Source: Sporobolomyces roseus (taxonomy: Eukaryota; Basidiomycota; Microbotryomycetes; Sporidiobolales; Sporidiobolaceae). Taken from it: a stretch of 64,000 bases of DNA. The DNA lies in the NCBI GenBank assembly GCA_016617785.1, contig JADILM010000008.1, positions 930,001 through 994,000 on the forward strand. Reading direction: 5' to 3'. A program made the position numbers and the translations under genes. This document shows positions 23,297-34,871 of the stretch, piece by piece (the first letter of the stretch is position 1; the number at the start of each line of letters is the position of its first letter). The notes below the pieces were generated by a model, which was not told where the DNA came from, made no database searches, and worked only from the letters and a program-made list of their open reading frames with translations.

Positions 23297-24838
23297 ATGG
23301 TTTTAGTGGATGGAGTTAAATACGCTTGTCAAGCCTGTATCAAAGGACACCGCTCATCCAAGTGTACTCACACAACTAGGGAACTAACAGAGATAAAGAG
23401 TGAGCCCCCCATCCCTCTCCCATTTCCTCTCTCTCTATTCAACTGATTCAAAGGTGGTTCCTCCTGTTTTGAACAGAGAAGGGAAGACCAACGAGTCAAT
23501 GTAATCATTGTAGGCAATTGAGGAAGACTAGATCAGTACATGGCAAATGTGAATGCGTAGCAGGTCAAGCGGATAGAGGTAAGGAGAGAACTTTTCTCTC
23601 AAAACTTTCTGATTTCGCACAGAGTTGAAGCGTGATCTCTTCCCTACAGAGCAAACACCAGCTGCGAAAGTATTACCGAATGGATTGATCGATATCATGA
23701 CTCCTATGATCCCATCAACTTCGAGTTCAAGCACGACAGAAACGCTCAAATCCGGAGGTAAGTCTCAAATCTCGTTCTTCATCTCTACACCTTTCCCCGA
23801 GCTGATACGAGTGCCAATCAACTCACAGTCACTCGACTGCTCAACCCCTGCAACTGCAAGAATGGAGGCGATTGTACCTGTTGTCAAGTAGTTTCCAAAT
23901 CAAAATCGAAACCCTTTCCTACTTCCTCTACTCCTTCCTCCCCAATCTTCGTTTCAACTTGCCTCCCTACCCCTCCGTCCCCTCCTGCACCCTCAACGCA
24001 ACCCATTTCCTGTTGTTCCTCGAAACCCTCACCCTCCAATTCTCAACCTCCTCCTCCGATTCCCTCCACTTCATCTTGCTGCACTCCCTCCACCTCGCAG
24101 GGTTTCCCAACTTCCTCCTCCTGCTTCGCTCCCTCGTTCCCCTCCCCCTCTCTTCAGTCATCATCAAGCTCATTATTCCTCCCGGCAACCCACGGCACCT
24201 CATCCTGTTTTTGTGGCCCAACTTGTCAGTGCGCAGGGTGTGCGACTCATGATCCATTCGGATTGAAAGTCAAGAGAAAGAGGAGTGATTCATTTGATGG
24301 AGATGGAGGGGAGGAGATGGGTTGTCAATGCGAGAAGAAAGAGGGCAAGAAGAAACAAAAGAAGAAGAGGGAATGTTGTGAACCGAAAGAAGAAAAGGTT
24401 GAGTGGCCTGAATTGAGGTGGGATGCGACGACGAGGGAGAGGAGTACAAGTCGTAGTGGGACAGAGGGAGGAGAATCTCTACCTTCACTAAGGAGTCTCT
24501 TACCTGCTTTATCTCTCGACTCGACTACTCCCGACGATATTCAAGTTGACAACTCGACCTACTATCCATCACTAGCTCATGATCCTCTTCTCTACCCTCC
24601 CAGTCCCTCTCACCCTCAAACACCTCCCACCGATCCCTCACAAGTCAAGATTGCTTGTTCCTCAGCTTACTTCGCACCGGAATTGTTTGATCAAGAGGAG
24701 AACAAAGGTCATGATGGGGATTGTGGAGATTTTTGTGCGTGTGATGATTTGTGTGGGTGCAAGGGAACTCAATCGACGAAGGGAGAGGAGGGGTTGGAGG
24801 AAGTCGCGAGATTGGCAGAGATGGGATACTTCGGTTGA
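23297..24838 (+). CDS. CUF1: Copper-fist transcription factor, Cuf1/Mac1 type
   Basis: Four exons (23297-23399, 23477-23578, 23623-23757, 23829-24838) encode 449 residues. Residues 1-62 form a copper-fist DNA-binding domain. C11, C14, C23 and H25 are the zinc ligands. KKGRP at 35-39 is the minor-groove hook, followed by SQCNHCRQLR and a CEC pair at 59-61. Three later Cys clusters follow: NPCNCKNGGDCTCC, CFCGPTCQCAGCATH (the C-x-C-x3-C-x-C-x2-C-x3-H pattern of Mac1/Cuf1 metal sensing) and DCGDFCACDDLCGC near the C-terminus. The stretch between them is Ser/Pro-rich, then highly basic (RKRSD, KKKQKKKRE). The family controls copper uptake and detoxification genes. The name Cuf1 is chosen because basidiomycetes often use one copper regulator for both tasks. 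Confidence 0.9.
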
Positions 24839-25342
24839 CATGTTGAAAGGAGGAGGAAGAGGAAGAAGGAACGCTTGTGTGGATGAGGAATCGTAGGGTT
24901 TCAGATGCTTGCGATCCAGGATTTTGTTGTTTTCGTTTACATAGTTTCTCTGTCTCTCTCTCTCGGGTTTGTTGTCAATAATTAGACTAGCTTGCTGCAT
25001 TTCGATCAATGCAAATCCGGTGCAGTGCAAAGAGAGAAGACGTAGAGTGGATAGGACGAGACCCTTCGATTTCTCTCACTGGCAGTATTCTCTGCATGAT
25101 AACCTCGTCTGGCAAGGCGTTGAGCAGGAGCTTTTCCCGTTGAGTGCCGGCCGCGTTCAAATTTCGTGAGACTTCGAGATGCAGGCGAGTGAGCGAGTTC
25201 TCTTGAGAAGCGAGTCGAGCTGAATCTTTCGTATCATTCTGATCCAGCTTCGTGTTGTCCCTCGCGCTCTCGATCACCACTCACTCGTCGCGACAGAATG
25301 ATGACGGATCTGCGAGATCTCCTTCGAGGGAGAAACGTCTTT
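24839..25342. other. Convergent spacer, 504 bases
   Basis: Between the stops of the copper-fist gene and SURF1. Nothing coding recognised. Confidence 0.5.
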
Positions 25343-26587
25343 CTATTGCTGTTTCAAACCACTTCTGAACTGAGCTGCATTCGTGATCTTCGCTGGACTC
25401 CTCAATAACCTCCAAGCCATGAAGGAAGTCGCCATACTCAGTGAAAACCTACGGTCTCATACTCGGGATCAGCAGAAGTTCGTGAAGGGAGAGAAAGAGT
25501 GGAAACTGACCAAGTTGCAGCGTAAGTAGCGTGCATGTTTCGCAGTTCGATCGATGCGTTTCGACCAACTGGGATACCTTGTCGTAGGTAGATTTCGGCC
25601 TTTCCGGGGTTATCAGCTGCAACGAGTGAGAGTGAAGTCAGATCTCGAGTAGATGAGAGCAAGACAGGATGTAAAGAGCTTACTGTAGATCTCGTCGACG
25701 AGTACAGGTTCGGATCCAGTATGTTTTGCCATCTCTGCGATGTTTGCAAACACCCACTGGTCTCGTGATGGATCGTTCACTGGTGTGAAAGCATTTGGTG
25801 GTTCTTGATCTCGGAGCATTCCAACGATCTCGACTTTCTCGTTTGTCTGTGCGATGGCAGAGGTGGATTATCGATCGGCTGAGTCGAGAGATAGCAAGAC
25901 CATCAAAACGTACGAGTCCAGCAGGTCTATCCTTCGCATTCATAACTTCCCGTTTCACGAATCCTCGATTCACCATAATCGTATCTTTTCCATCTCCCCT
26001 CTTCAGCGGTGTCACGACATGATACCCGATTTGTCCATCTCTCGTTTTCGGTCCAATAACGAGTGAGTGCTCATGATCGTAAACTCCCGTAACGTAAACT
26101 TTCCTCCAAGCGAATTCTGGGATAGCTGCTGGACTGCGGCCACGACCAAGCTCTACGTCAGCTGAGGATACTCGTAGAAAAAGGAAAGCGAACGCACTCG
26201 ATTCGAGCAGGTAATCCCACAGGTTGTTGATGTAATTTCTTATCCAATTGTTCAATAAGATCCACCTTCCACTGCAGCCTCTTGATTTGCCAAGCTCCCA
26301 GTCCAAATGTGAAGATAGGCATCAATCCAACGAGTAAGAGGAAAGGTCTCGCTCTGATTTTGTCGCGAGCGGATTGGGAAAGGTGAGCGGTCGAGGATGA
26401 AGCATATCGCTGCGAGAGATGGATGAGGGGGTCAGTAGAGAACTCATGAGTGATCCTGAATGGTGCTTACGGGGTTTGGGAGGGGCGATGAGCGGAGGAA
26501 GGCACTTCGAGATGAAGTTGAAACTGGAGTGGCTACTGGCGAACGGAAGGCGAGTCGAGCTACTGGGCGAGTAGCAGAGGATAGCAT
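25343..26587 (-). CDS. SHY1: SURF1/Shy1 cytochrome c oxidase assembly factor
   Basis: Six exons (26587-26471, 26409-26198, 26133-25914, 25846-25684, 25616-25511, 25448-25343) encode 307 residues. The N-terminus is a mitochondrial presequence (basic, Ser-rich, to about residue 45). A first membrane span covers about 61-78 (LLLVGLMPIFTFGLGAWQ), directly followed by KRLQWKVDLIEQL, a strong SURF1 mark. The intermembrane-space domain has KVYVTGVYDHEH, YHVVTPLKR, IMVNRGFV, VEIVGMLRD and ELRNMHATYAATWF. A second span lies at the C-terminus (FSLSMATSFMAWRLL). SURF1 acts in insertion of haem a into Cox1. The acceptor of exon 3 (26133) was chosen because two nearer AGs break the frame. Intact and of normal length. 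Confidence 0.93.
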
Positions 26588-26889
26588 AGTGGTCTGTCTT
26601 ATCTGGGTAGGCTACTTGAGGAGTTAGCTGAAGTCGATGCGAGATGTGGAAGTGAGAGTTCGTTCCAACGTTCCAGTCAAGGTTGCTACTCGACTACACA
26701 CCCAAATCTCTCGCGAGATCGTAGAGAGCTATAGACGACCTCTGATCACTCATCAGACTCCATCGACGCCCTCTCGAGCGGTCCCACTTCGTATGCTTGT
26801 TCTCTCATCTTCTCTAGTACTTCATCTGGCGTTCCCCCTCGAAACCCCGTTCAGTAGACACCAAGAATATCCCTACCGCTCTCGAGATC
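26588..26889. promoter_or_regulatory. Divergent promoter region, SURF1 / paralog D
   Basis: 302 bases between opposite start codons. No distinct element recognised. Confidence 0.4.
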
Positions 26890-28117
26890 ATGCTCGCTGT
26901 CCTTCCCTTCGACGTTTTGTGCCTCGTCATCGACAACTTCACCATCCCTCGAAATGGCTACCACCGTAACTTCAGGGACTCAGTTCTAGGCTACGACGAC
27001 GCGATTCGTGACATTCGCTCTACTCTCGCCTCCCTCTGCCTCACTTCGAAGACTTTACGACAAATCGCTCGTCCCCTTCTTCTCGCCTATTTGCCGATCG
27101 ACGCTGGAAGTCCACGTACCAAGGAGGAGGTTCTCGAGCTCCACGACATCTCTCAGGCTTTGTCCTACATCCGCACCATCTTTGTGTCCGATTATTTCGA
27201 TGAATATGCGAACGCTTATCGATACCTCTCGCCGGACGAGAAACTCGACGTTTACGGCTATTCTCGACCCCTCGTGAAGCTCTACTCGCAAGCTTGCAAC
27301 AATCTCAAGAAGTTGACGTGCTGCTCGGATACGTTCCCCTTGAACGCCTTCGCTGGTTCGAGTTTGTGCTAGACTTCGCACCTCTTCATTTTGGCTGAAC
27401 TGACCATTCCTCAACATCATAGACTTGCGCATCCTCTGCCTCGAAGGTCGCGGTATGGGAGCCCCTCTCGCAGTGCTACACCTTCCCTCTCTCGAACAAC
27501 TCAGCTTAGTCTCCGTCTCGGTTCCAACTGTCGGTCTCGCTACAGCTCAATTCTCCTCCCTCCGTCATTTCGCGATCGCTGGACGTCTCTATCGAGGAGA
27601 AATCAACACTCTGACTTCCTTCGCTTCCCAAATCGACTCGGTATCCTTCTTTTATGACGAACTCTTTTATCGCCAAAGGCGAGTTCCTTCACTCCCTCTC
27701 GACCGAGTACTCGTCAACTTCCCTCTCAGCTCGCAAGATTTTGGGAGCTGGACAAAGAGTGTAGTACACCTACGACTCGAGACTGCTTCATGGAAGGGAA
27801 GATCCTGTAATATGTGGTCGAGTCCGGAGCTGTTGAAAAGGGTAGTGAAGGAACTCAAGAAGAAGGATGGATGTCCTGACCTCGAGACGATCTACCTTTC
27901 GACCTCTACCTGTCGTGAAAGGGGATCCGAGATTGGGGTATGTGCCGTCGCTTTGGAGGAGTATGAAGGTCTTCTTCGAGCTTGTCGAAAGCGTGGGATC
28001 GAGGTGATCTTTGAGGATCAAGCAATCGACGTTCGCGCCGAGACGCAATTATCGGACGAGTTCATGAAACGTATGACGAGCAGGAGGATCGAGTTGGAAA
28101 CGAGCGAAGAGGTTTAA
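26890..28117 (+). CDS. F-box-like repeat-family protein, paralog D
   Basis: Exons 26890-27361 and 27423-28117 encode 388 residues. The N-terminal motif is LPFDVLCLVIDNFTIP, followed by ASLCLTSKTLRQIARPLLLA, very like paralog B (ALCLTSKIFRQIARPLLFA). The 61-nt phase-1 intron lies after LNAFAGS, exactly as in B (LNAVSGS). Exon 2 starts NLRILCLEG and has FSSLRHFAIAG. The C-terminus carries RACRKRGIEVIFEDQ and LSDEFMKRM, again closest to B. So D looks like a dispersed relative of the A-C cluster, on the other strand 20 kb away. A putative SCF substrate adaptor; function inferred only from the F-box-like motif. Confidence 0.8.
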
Positions 28118-29761
28118 CGGAATGAACGAGACGAGCGAACGAGAAGCCGAATGAAGTTTTGCCTTGAATCTTGTAACTAAGTGTTTGTGCCCTTTCCCTC
28201 CCTCTGAGTGTGTCCTACCTTTCTCAAGCGTGATCTTTTTCATGTCTGGAAAATAGTCTAAAAGTCGAATCGAGTTGTAACTTGTTAGCGAAATTCTCTT
28301 CGCTATTGCGACTCCACGGCAAACGCATCGTGAAACCGTTCCCTTCTTGCTTGAAGCGACTACGAGCACCCGAGATTGATCGGTAGAGCTGGCTCAAACT
28401 GACATCAATCGTCGAGAGTTCTCAGCTTCTCACCCGTCAACTCGCTACTCGCTCGCCATAGGCCTCGCAAGCCGAAAACCCAGCAAGACTCCCTGAAGTA
28501 GCGTAGCTCCACGAGGCTGTGGCGCTCGCTCGAGTTTAGATGCGCAACAGCCCGGAACAAGCGAGTCGGTCTCGAAAGACCGCGAAGTCGCCCTGACCTC
28601 TCAATCTCCCGCACAGCAGCAAGCAGCTGGCATAATCGTCTTCTCTGGCTAGGTCATTAGGCTGCGCAAAGAAGACGGTTGAGAACAGTCTTTTGCCTGC
28701 ATCGAAGAAAAGTCTGTATCCGAGAAGTTCTTTCGTCTCGTTTGCTCGAACGCGGCCTTGTACCGTATCTGAGCACCTGATAGCGCGAAGGAGTGCACTC
28801 TGTACATTGTAGCCGCCCTCCCACGACCTGCTATCCTACGTTTCGCTGCTTTGCGAACAAATCTCCTCCTGCAGTCGACAAAATTGATTTGGATCGTCTC
28901 CGCCGACAACCGCAGGAAAGAGAGAGCGGTCTACCGACTGAGAGCAGTATCGCGTGCAAAGGGCGTTCTGCTTGTCTCTGGCTCATGGAAGGGATAGCGG
29001 AAGCCGATCCTTCTCATTTTTGCGAATCTTTTGCACCCCGCCTTCCAATCTCTCCTCGATTCTCCAGCTTTTGCGGACTGCCGACGATGGATAGAACAAT
29101 CACTGACGGTAGACCATGCGGTGAGCTGCAATCGCCCAGGACAAGCCCAGAGAGAGCGACAGTGCAATCCTTTTTTGTGATCGAGTCTCTCACGAGAAAG
29201 GTTCTTTCGCGCTAACATCAAGGGAAGTGTTCCCGGCTCACCCCCCACGACTCCAACACTGCTCACTGCCCTTATTTGTTTGAAAAGTCGAGGACAATTT
29301 TCGTTCGAAGCTCAAAGTTGCGTTACTGGTCGCTCTAGATAGGTTTGTGCACAATCGTATCTCCTCAACTCGGAGCATGGTGAAAGATAACGAAAAACTG
29401 GAGAGAGAGGGAGACGAAAGACGTCAAAACTACCAGGAATGGCAGTTCCACTGAGTCGAATCGAGGTCCTCTGCAGGTGAAAAAGTTTTGCGAATTACAC
29501 GCCAAGTTCGCTGAAAAACGGGCACCAGCCCCTTCGGTTCTATTCGCCCCCGCCCCTCGGATCTGGGCGCTCTGAGAAGAACCAGCTGATGATAAGAAAG
29601 TGGGAAATTTCCCCTTTTCTCTGCAAGATTCTCCTCTCCCCTTCCTTTCTCCTCCCCTTTTCACACTTTACATCGCATCCTTATCACCTTCAACAACTTC
29701 AACCTTCTCTCTCTCTCTTATCTCTTGGTTGCTACTTAGTCGGCTCAATCTTTCTAACAAG
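28118..29761. other. Long intergenic stretch, 1.64 kb, with upstream region of permease 2
   Basis: No gene can be supported. Open frames on both strands (for example 28793-29215 plus and 28931-29266 minus) overlap each other and show no motifs. The last 400 bases hold GATAA sites and pyrimidine-rich tracts typical of a promoter and 5' leader. Confidence 0.4.
29386..29722. promoter_or_regulatory. Cluster of GATA-factor type sites upstream of permease 2
   Basis: GATAA at 29386-29390, GATAAG at 29591-29596, and reverse-strand sites TTATC at 29691-29695 and CTTATC at 29717-29722. Three lie within 172 bases of the start codon. In fungi, paired GATA sites often place amino-acid permeases under nitrogen control. 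The motif is short, so chance occurrence is possible. Confidence 0.35.
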
Positions 29762-32648
29762 ATGAACCACCTTCACGACGCCGAGAAGAGTTCAAACAAC
29801 TCTGATAAAAACGAAGATCAATACGTTACGACTACGACCGCCGCTGCTCCTCATCAAGATGGACAACAAGAATACTATGACCCTTCGAAAGAGTCAATCT
29901 TCACTCGACTAGGTGTCAACTTTGAATCTTTCAAGCGTGCACCTGGAACTACCGGGTGAGTCTTTCGATTTCGAAGAGTCGGACGACCTTTTTTCTCATT
30001 TTTATCGGGCTAACTAACTCTCCCTCTCCTCCCTCTACTCAGTGGTCTCGTTCAGCATGGTGGAAACATTGATCCCCTTCGTTCAAACGATAACCCTCTC
30101 CTTCAACAAAAGATGAAGGTACGTTTTTTCTTCCTCTTCTTCTTCGCCCTGATTTCGCAATTGGACCGCCTTGGCTAACGATCGCTTTCGTTTCATATCA
30201 GCCTCGACACTTGCAAATGATCGCTGTCGGTGGTTCCATTGGTACTGGTCTTTTCATGTAAGTTTCTCCGTTGCATCGTCAATACCCGAGGAAAGACGAT
30301 AAGGGAGGTTTGGGCGTACTCGGATCGGGAGAACCGTATCCAAAGTGGGCAAAGGCGCCTGCAGTACACTTCGAGAGAAGTGGGTATCGGGTTTAGGAGG
30401 AAGTGGGAAAGAGACCCGAGAACGAGGAGGCATAATTCGACCACTTCGCATTTCCGTAAACTGACACTCTTCTTCGACGCCCGCTCACAGTGGTTCTGGT
30501 CAAGCCCTCCGAAATGGAGGTCCCCTCGGTATCCTCATCGCCTGGTCAATTATCGGTGTCATGCTTATCAACGTTACTCAAGCTATCGGTGAAATGTGTA
30601 TTCTCTACCCTGTCTCTGGAGGTTTCTACACTCTCGCTGTTCGTTTCCTCGACCCCGGTTTCGGTATGGCCCTCGGATGGTACGTTCATCTTTTCACTTC
30701 CGCACTTTTGCTTCCTCTTTGCCAGGATCGATTCTAATTTGCTTTTCGTTCTCTTTCGTAGGAACTACTTCGCACAATGGGCCGTAGTACTCCCTCTTGA
30801 AATCACAGCCGCTGGTATCACAGTTCAAGTGAGTTGAAATCTCGTCATTTGCGAATCGGACAAGATTTCTGACCTCCGCAATTTTTCTCTTGTAGTACTG
30901 GGAAGCAGCAGCGAATGTGCCTATAGCAGTCTGGATTACGGTCTTCTGGATCGCCATCATCGCTGTCAACGTCTTTGGTACTCTCGGTTACGCTGAGGAA
31001 GAGTTCTGTAAGTCTTGCGATTCTATAGCCGATCTTCTCCGAAACTTACCAAAATTCGTCAAACAGGGTCTTCATGCCTCAAGTTGGCTGCCGTCGTTAT
31101 CTTCATCATCATCGGAATCGTACTCAACTGCGGAGCTGGAAAGTCCGGACCTTACACTGAATACGTGAGTCCATCTGTCTCGTTTTTCAAAGCTCTTGAT
31201 ACTAAAACTTCCCCCTCTGCAGGTTGGTGGACGATACTGGCGTGATCCCGGACCTCTCGCTAACGGATTCAAGGGTATCTGCGCTGTATTCGTCACTGCC
31301 GCTTTCTCGTTCGCCGGAACTGAGCTCGTCGGTATCGCCGCTACTGAAACTCCCAACCCTCGCAAGGCCCTTCCCTCCGCTGTCAAGGGTACCTTCTGGC
31401 GTATCACCATTATCTACCTCTCGTCCCTCCTCATCATCGGTCTCAACGTTCCCGCCAACCAAGAACGTCTCCTCGGTGGAGCTGATGGAGCTGGAACATC
31501 TCCTTTCGTCATCATGGCTTCCCTCGCTGGCCTCTCCGGTCTCGACTCGTTCCTCAACATCGTAATCTGTATCTCCGTCCTCTCCATCGGTCTCTCCTGC
31601 GTCTACGCTGGTTCCCGTGTTCTCACCGCCCTCGCCGAAACTGGTTACGCTCCCAAGGTCTTCACCTACGTCGACAAATCTGGACGTCCTCTCTGGTCTG
31701 TCATCGCCGTTCTCGCTTTCGGTCCTATCGCCTACGTCAACGTCGTCTCTGCCGGTGACACCGTCTTCAAGTGAGTTTTCGAGAAAGTTTTTCGTTTTTT
31801 GTTCGTTTTCGCTGACCCCTCCTTCTTTGCTCTTTGCAGCTGGCTCCTCGCGCTTTCCGGTCTCTCTACCCTCTTCACCTGGGGATCTATCTGCATGTGC
31901 CACATCCGTTTCCGCAAGGCCTGGAAAGTTCAAGGTCACTCCGTTGAGGAACTTCCCTTCACCGCTATGGGAGGTGTTTGGGGATCGTGGCTCGGATTCT
32001 CCCTCGTCTGCCTTGTACTCATCGCTCAATTCTACATCGTGCGTTTTGATTTCTCTCCTTCTCTGAGATCCTCGCTGATCTTGTTTTCGTCTCTTTAGGC
32101 TATCTGGCCCATCGGTGGACGTCCTGAAGACCCTCAAGCTGCCGCTGAATCTTTCTTCCTCGTGTGGCTTGCTGGTAAGCAGAGCCTCCCTGCCGAACCT
32201 GCCGAAATCTTGAGCTAATTGAATTCTTCGATTTTTCCCCTTCTTCCTCCTTCACTCCGTCTACCTTCACTCTCCTTCCGTCGCTTAGCCCCGATTTTGT
32301 TGTTCTTCTGGCTTTGTGCTTACATCAAGAACCGCACTCTTCCGTACAAGGCTCACGTACGTCTTTTTCCCGATTTTCGATTTTTCGACTTCTCCTTTCT
32401 CCTCCCTCTTCTCTGTACTCATCCCCTGTGTGTGCGTAGGAAATCGACCTCGACACAGGCCGCAAGAGTTGGTACGGTTTCGCTTCCTCCTCTCATCGTC
32501 GTCGTCGATTTTGAACTTCTCCGAATTTTTGCTGACTTTTTCCCACCCCTTCTCTAGGTTCACTGTCGAGGAGATGCGTCAATGGCGTGCCGAGCGTGCT
32601 ATGGCTCCCTTCCACGTCCGCTTGTACCGAGCTCTCTTCACGTACTAG
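29762..32648 (+). CDS. Amino-acid permease, AAT/YAT family (permease 2)
   Basis: Thirteen exons give 601 residues: 29762-29955, 30043-30118, 30202-30257, 30491-30679, 30762-30828, 30896-31007, 31067-31164, 31223-31770, 31840-32038, 32099-32174, 32289-32356, 32440-32471, 32558-32648. The first four exons have exactly the lengths seen in permease 1 (194, 76, 56, 189 nt), as does the last (91 nt). The core begins [20 protein letters not shown], then [48 protein letters not shown] and [17 protein letters not shown]. This is a plasma-membrane transporter of about twelve spans in the AAT family. It has one intron, between VQ and YW, that permease 1 lacks; permease 1 has extra introns further on. 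Codon use is strongly biased (many ATC, GTC, CTC), hinting at higher expression than permease 1. Confidence 0.92.
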
Positions 32649-32984
32649 GTTCGAGGAGGTTATACCCGTACAAAAATCTCTTGTCTTTGTTATTATTGGA
32701 CGTCTCTCTCGTTTGTGTTTCTCCGCCCCCCGGTCCTGCAACTTGTCACTCTTTCTTACTCTTCTGCAGCGTGGTCACGAGAGCGAATCTGCGAAACCTG
32801 CGAGTTGAGGAACATTTGCTTTGTGCGAATTCCTCGCCTCAAGGTTTTGCGTTATGGATTGCTTACCAGCTCGACGCGTTGCAAGTACAGAGCGATGCCG
32901 AACGAAAGGCGCAACATGATCGAAAGTCGGGAACTTTGTGCGCGAAAACGAAACTTCGAAACTTTTGTTGTCTGTCGCTTCGCA
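32649..32984. other. Tandem spacer, 336 bases
   Basis: 3' end of permease 2 and promoter of the glycosyltransferase gene. Upstream ATGs in frame with the glycosyltransferase occur here (32895 and 32916), so its start is not certain. Confidence 0.4.
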
Positions 32985-34740
32985 ATGTCACCAAATTCGC
33001 TCGCAAAGAGATCCACGCACAAGAGAGATCGACTACGACCTGCTCCAGTCCATCGAAGATTCGCTGCCATCGTCACTCGTCTTCCCAAAAGAGCTCGCGC
33101 AGTTCTCGCTCTCGCTCTCATCCTCCTCGTCTGGAGAATAGCGGAACCAACTACAACACGGCTCAAAGGAGAGTCTAGATCCCGTCCTACAGTCACAATA
33201 CCCTCAAAAGCTGTCAGATTCGCTTCTCCACACTTGAACATTCCAAAGGTTCAAGTCCTCTACAAGGATGGCTCATTACAAGGAGTGGTGGCTAGGAGGA
33301 CACTAGAAGGAGCCCACAAGGAGAGCTATGACAGCTTATGGTCTCCAGGAAGCGTGCAAGGGATAGAAGGAGAGATAGGAATCGAGATAAAGTTGATTGA
33401 TCACGATGGGAAGGAGACAATTGCGGACATCGAGGAGGGTTCAGTATGCGAACATGTAGACTGTCAGAAGATGAAGGGTGTGCGAGCAGAGCTGAATCTT
33501 GCAAAGGGACTTCGACAACTTCGCACCAGCGGTTCGTTTTCAACTGTTCTCATTCGCAACTTCAACGAACTGATGAGAGACTCGCACAGACGCTAACGAA
33601 CCTCTCACGCTACGACTACCTTCGCCACGAACGATGAAGCGCGACTCTATCACCCTCATCACTCAATTCACCCTATCTCGCATATCTCGATTCGAACGCC
33701 TCCTCGACAATTGGGACGGTCCAGTCTCGGCAGCGATCTACCTGACGGAAGCGGACGATATCGATCTACTCGAGGCACATCTCATGTCACCCGAAAGATC
33801 AGAGAAGTGGAACGACGTAGCTCTGACAATCGTCAAACCTGATTATTCGATCAATGAATCGGCACTCCTCGACCGTCTGCGGTACCCAATCAATCGACTC
33901 CGTAATCTCGCCCTCGACCTCGCTCCATCACCATACGTCCTAGTCATCGATGTCGATTTCGTCCCTTCTCCAGACATGCATTCCCTCCTTTCGACTCGAG
34001 CTGTCCCTCTTCTCGTCCACCCGTCCACCCGAAACTCGCTCTCACCTACACTGCGTAGAACAGCAATCGTCATCCCAACCTTCGCTCTCACACCCTCTTT
34101 CGACGGCACTTATCCGAAAACGCTCTCCGATTTGGCGAGTCTGGTTATTGCAGATCCACCTCTCGCTACCCTCACGGACACAAACGCTGGGCACGGTCCC
34201 ACTTCGCCTTCACTCCTCTTTGCTCACCTCTCGTCCCTTCCCCGTAACTCAACCTCGACTGAGATCGACCCATCGCATTCTTACGAGATCTGCTTCGAGC
34301 CTCAATACGAACCTTACTACGTCCTCGCCAAATCTTCCCATCCTCTCTACGACGAACGCTTTACGGATCAAGGCGGAGACAAGCAAGCTCACGCGCTTCT
34401 TCTCAACGCTTTGGGTTACTCGTTTCACGTTATGAGGGATGTTTGGGTGTTGCACCCACCAAAGACAAACAAGGAGGAGGAGGAATGGCCAGCTGCGCGA
34501 CTGATCTCGCGCGATGGCAAAGCTGAGCGAGAGGAGGAAGGGTTAGAACGAGATGGAGAGCACTTTAATTCAGGAGCGCAGCGGGATGAAACGAGGTTCC
34601 GCTACTTTCAAAACTTCTTGCCCGAGATGGAGAAGATCTGGGGGAGGAATATACGATGGCCACGAGGATGTAGTGCGCGAATGGCGGCAGGTAGCAGATT
34701 TGGCAAGACGGGGATCGACTCAACTCCGTTTGGACTTTAG
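32985..34740 (+). CDS. Type II membrane glycosyltransferase, GT49/LARGE-like
   Basis: Two exons, 32985-33531 and 33590-34740, join in phase 1 to give 565 residues. A short basic cytosolic tail is followed by one membrane span at about 38-52 (RAVLALALILLVWRI), the topology of a Golgi enzyme. The catalytic part starts near residue 200 (DSITLITQFTLSRISRFERL), with VSAAIYLTEADD. A DVD triplet at 303-305, within VLVIDVDFVP, is the expected metal and nucleotide-sugar binding motif. YEPYYVLAKSSHPLYDERF and GGDKQAHALLLNALGYSF complete a pattern like the GT49 domain of LARGE and B4GAT1. The donor sugar in fungi is not known, and I do not assign one. The ATG at 32985 was chosen for a good context and plausible tail length. 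Confidence 0.75.
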
Positions 34741-34871
34741 AAATCTCGCTAGGTAACGCTATGAAAAGCTGTTGTTGTCCTTTATAGAGTGCACGTGATA
34801 ATACTACAACATCTACAGATGAGAACTTTGCGAATAGAGACAAGGAAAACCAGTCCCCTCCTCTTCCTTCA

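Noticed and set aside
28793..29266. Overlapping plus and minus frames in the gap before permease 2
   Set aside because: Mutually overlapping, compositionally odd, no domain or splice structure.
31202..32137. 311-codon open frame on the minus strand
   Set aside because: Exactly antisense to permease 2 exons with biased codons; the Glu/Asp/Ser-rich product mirrors the Leu/Ser/Val codons of the real gene.
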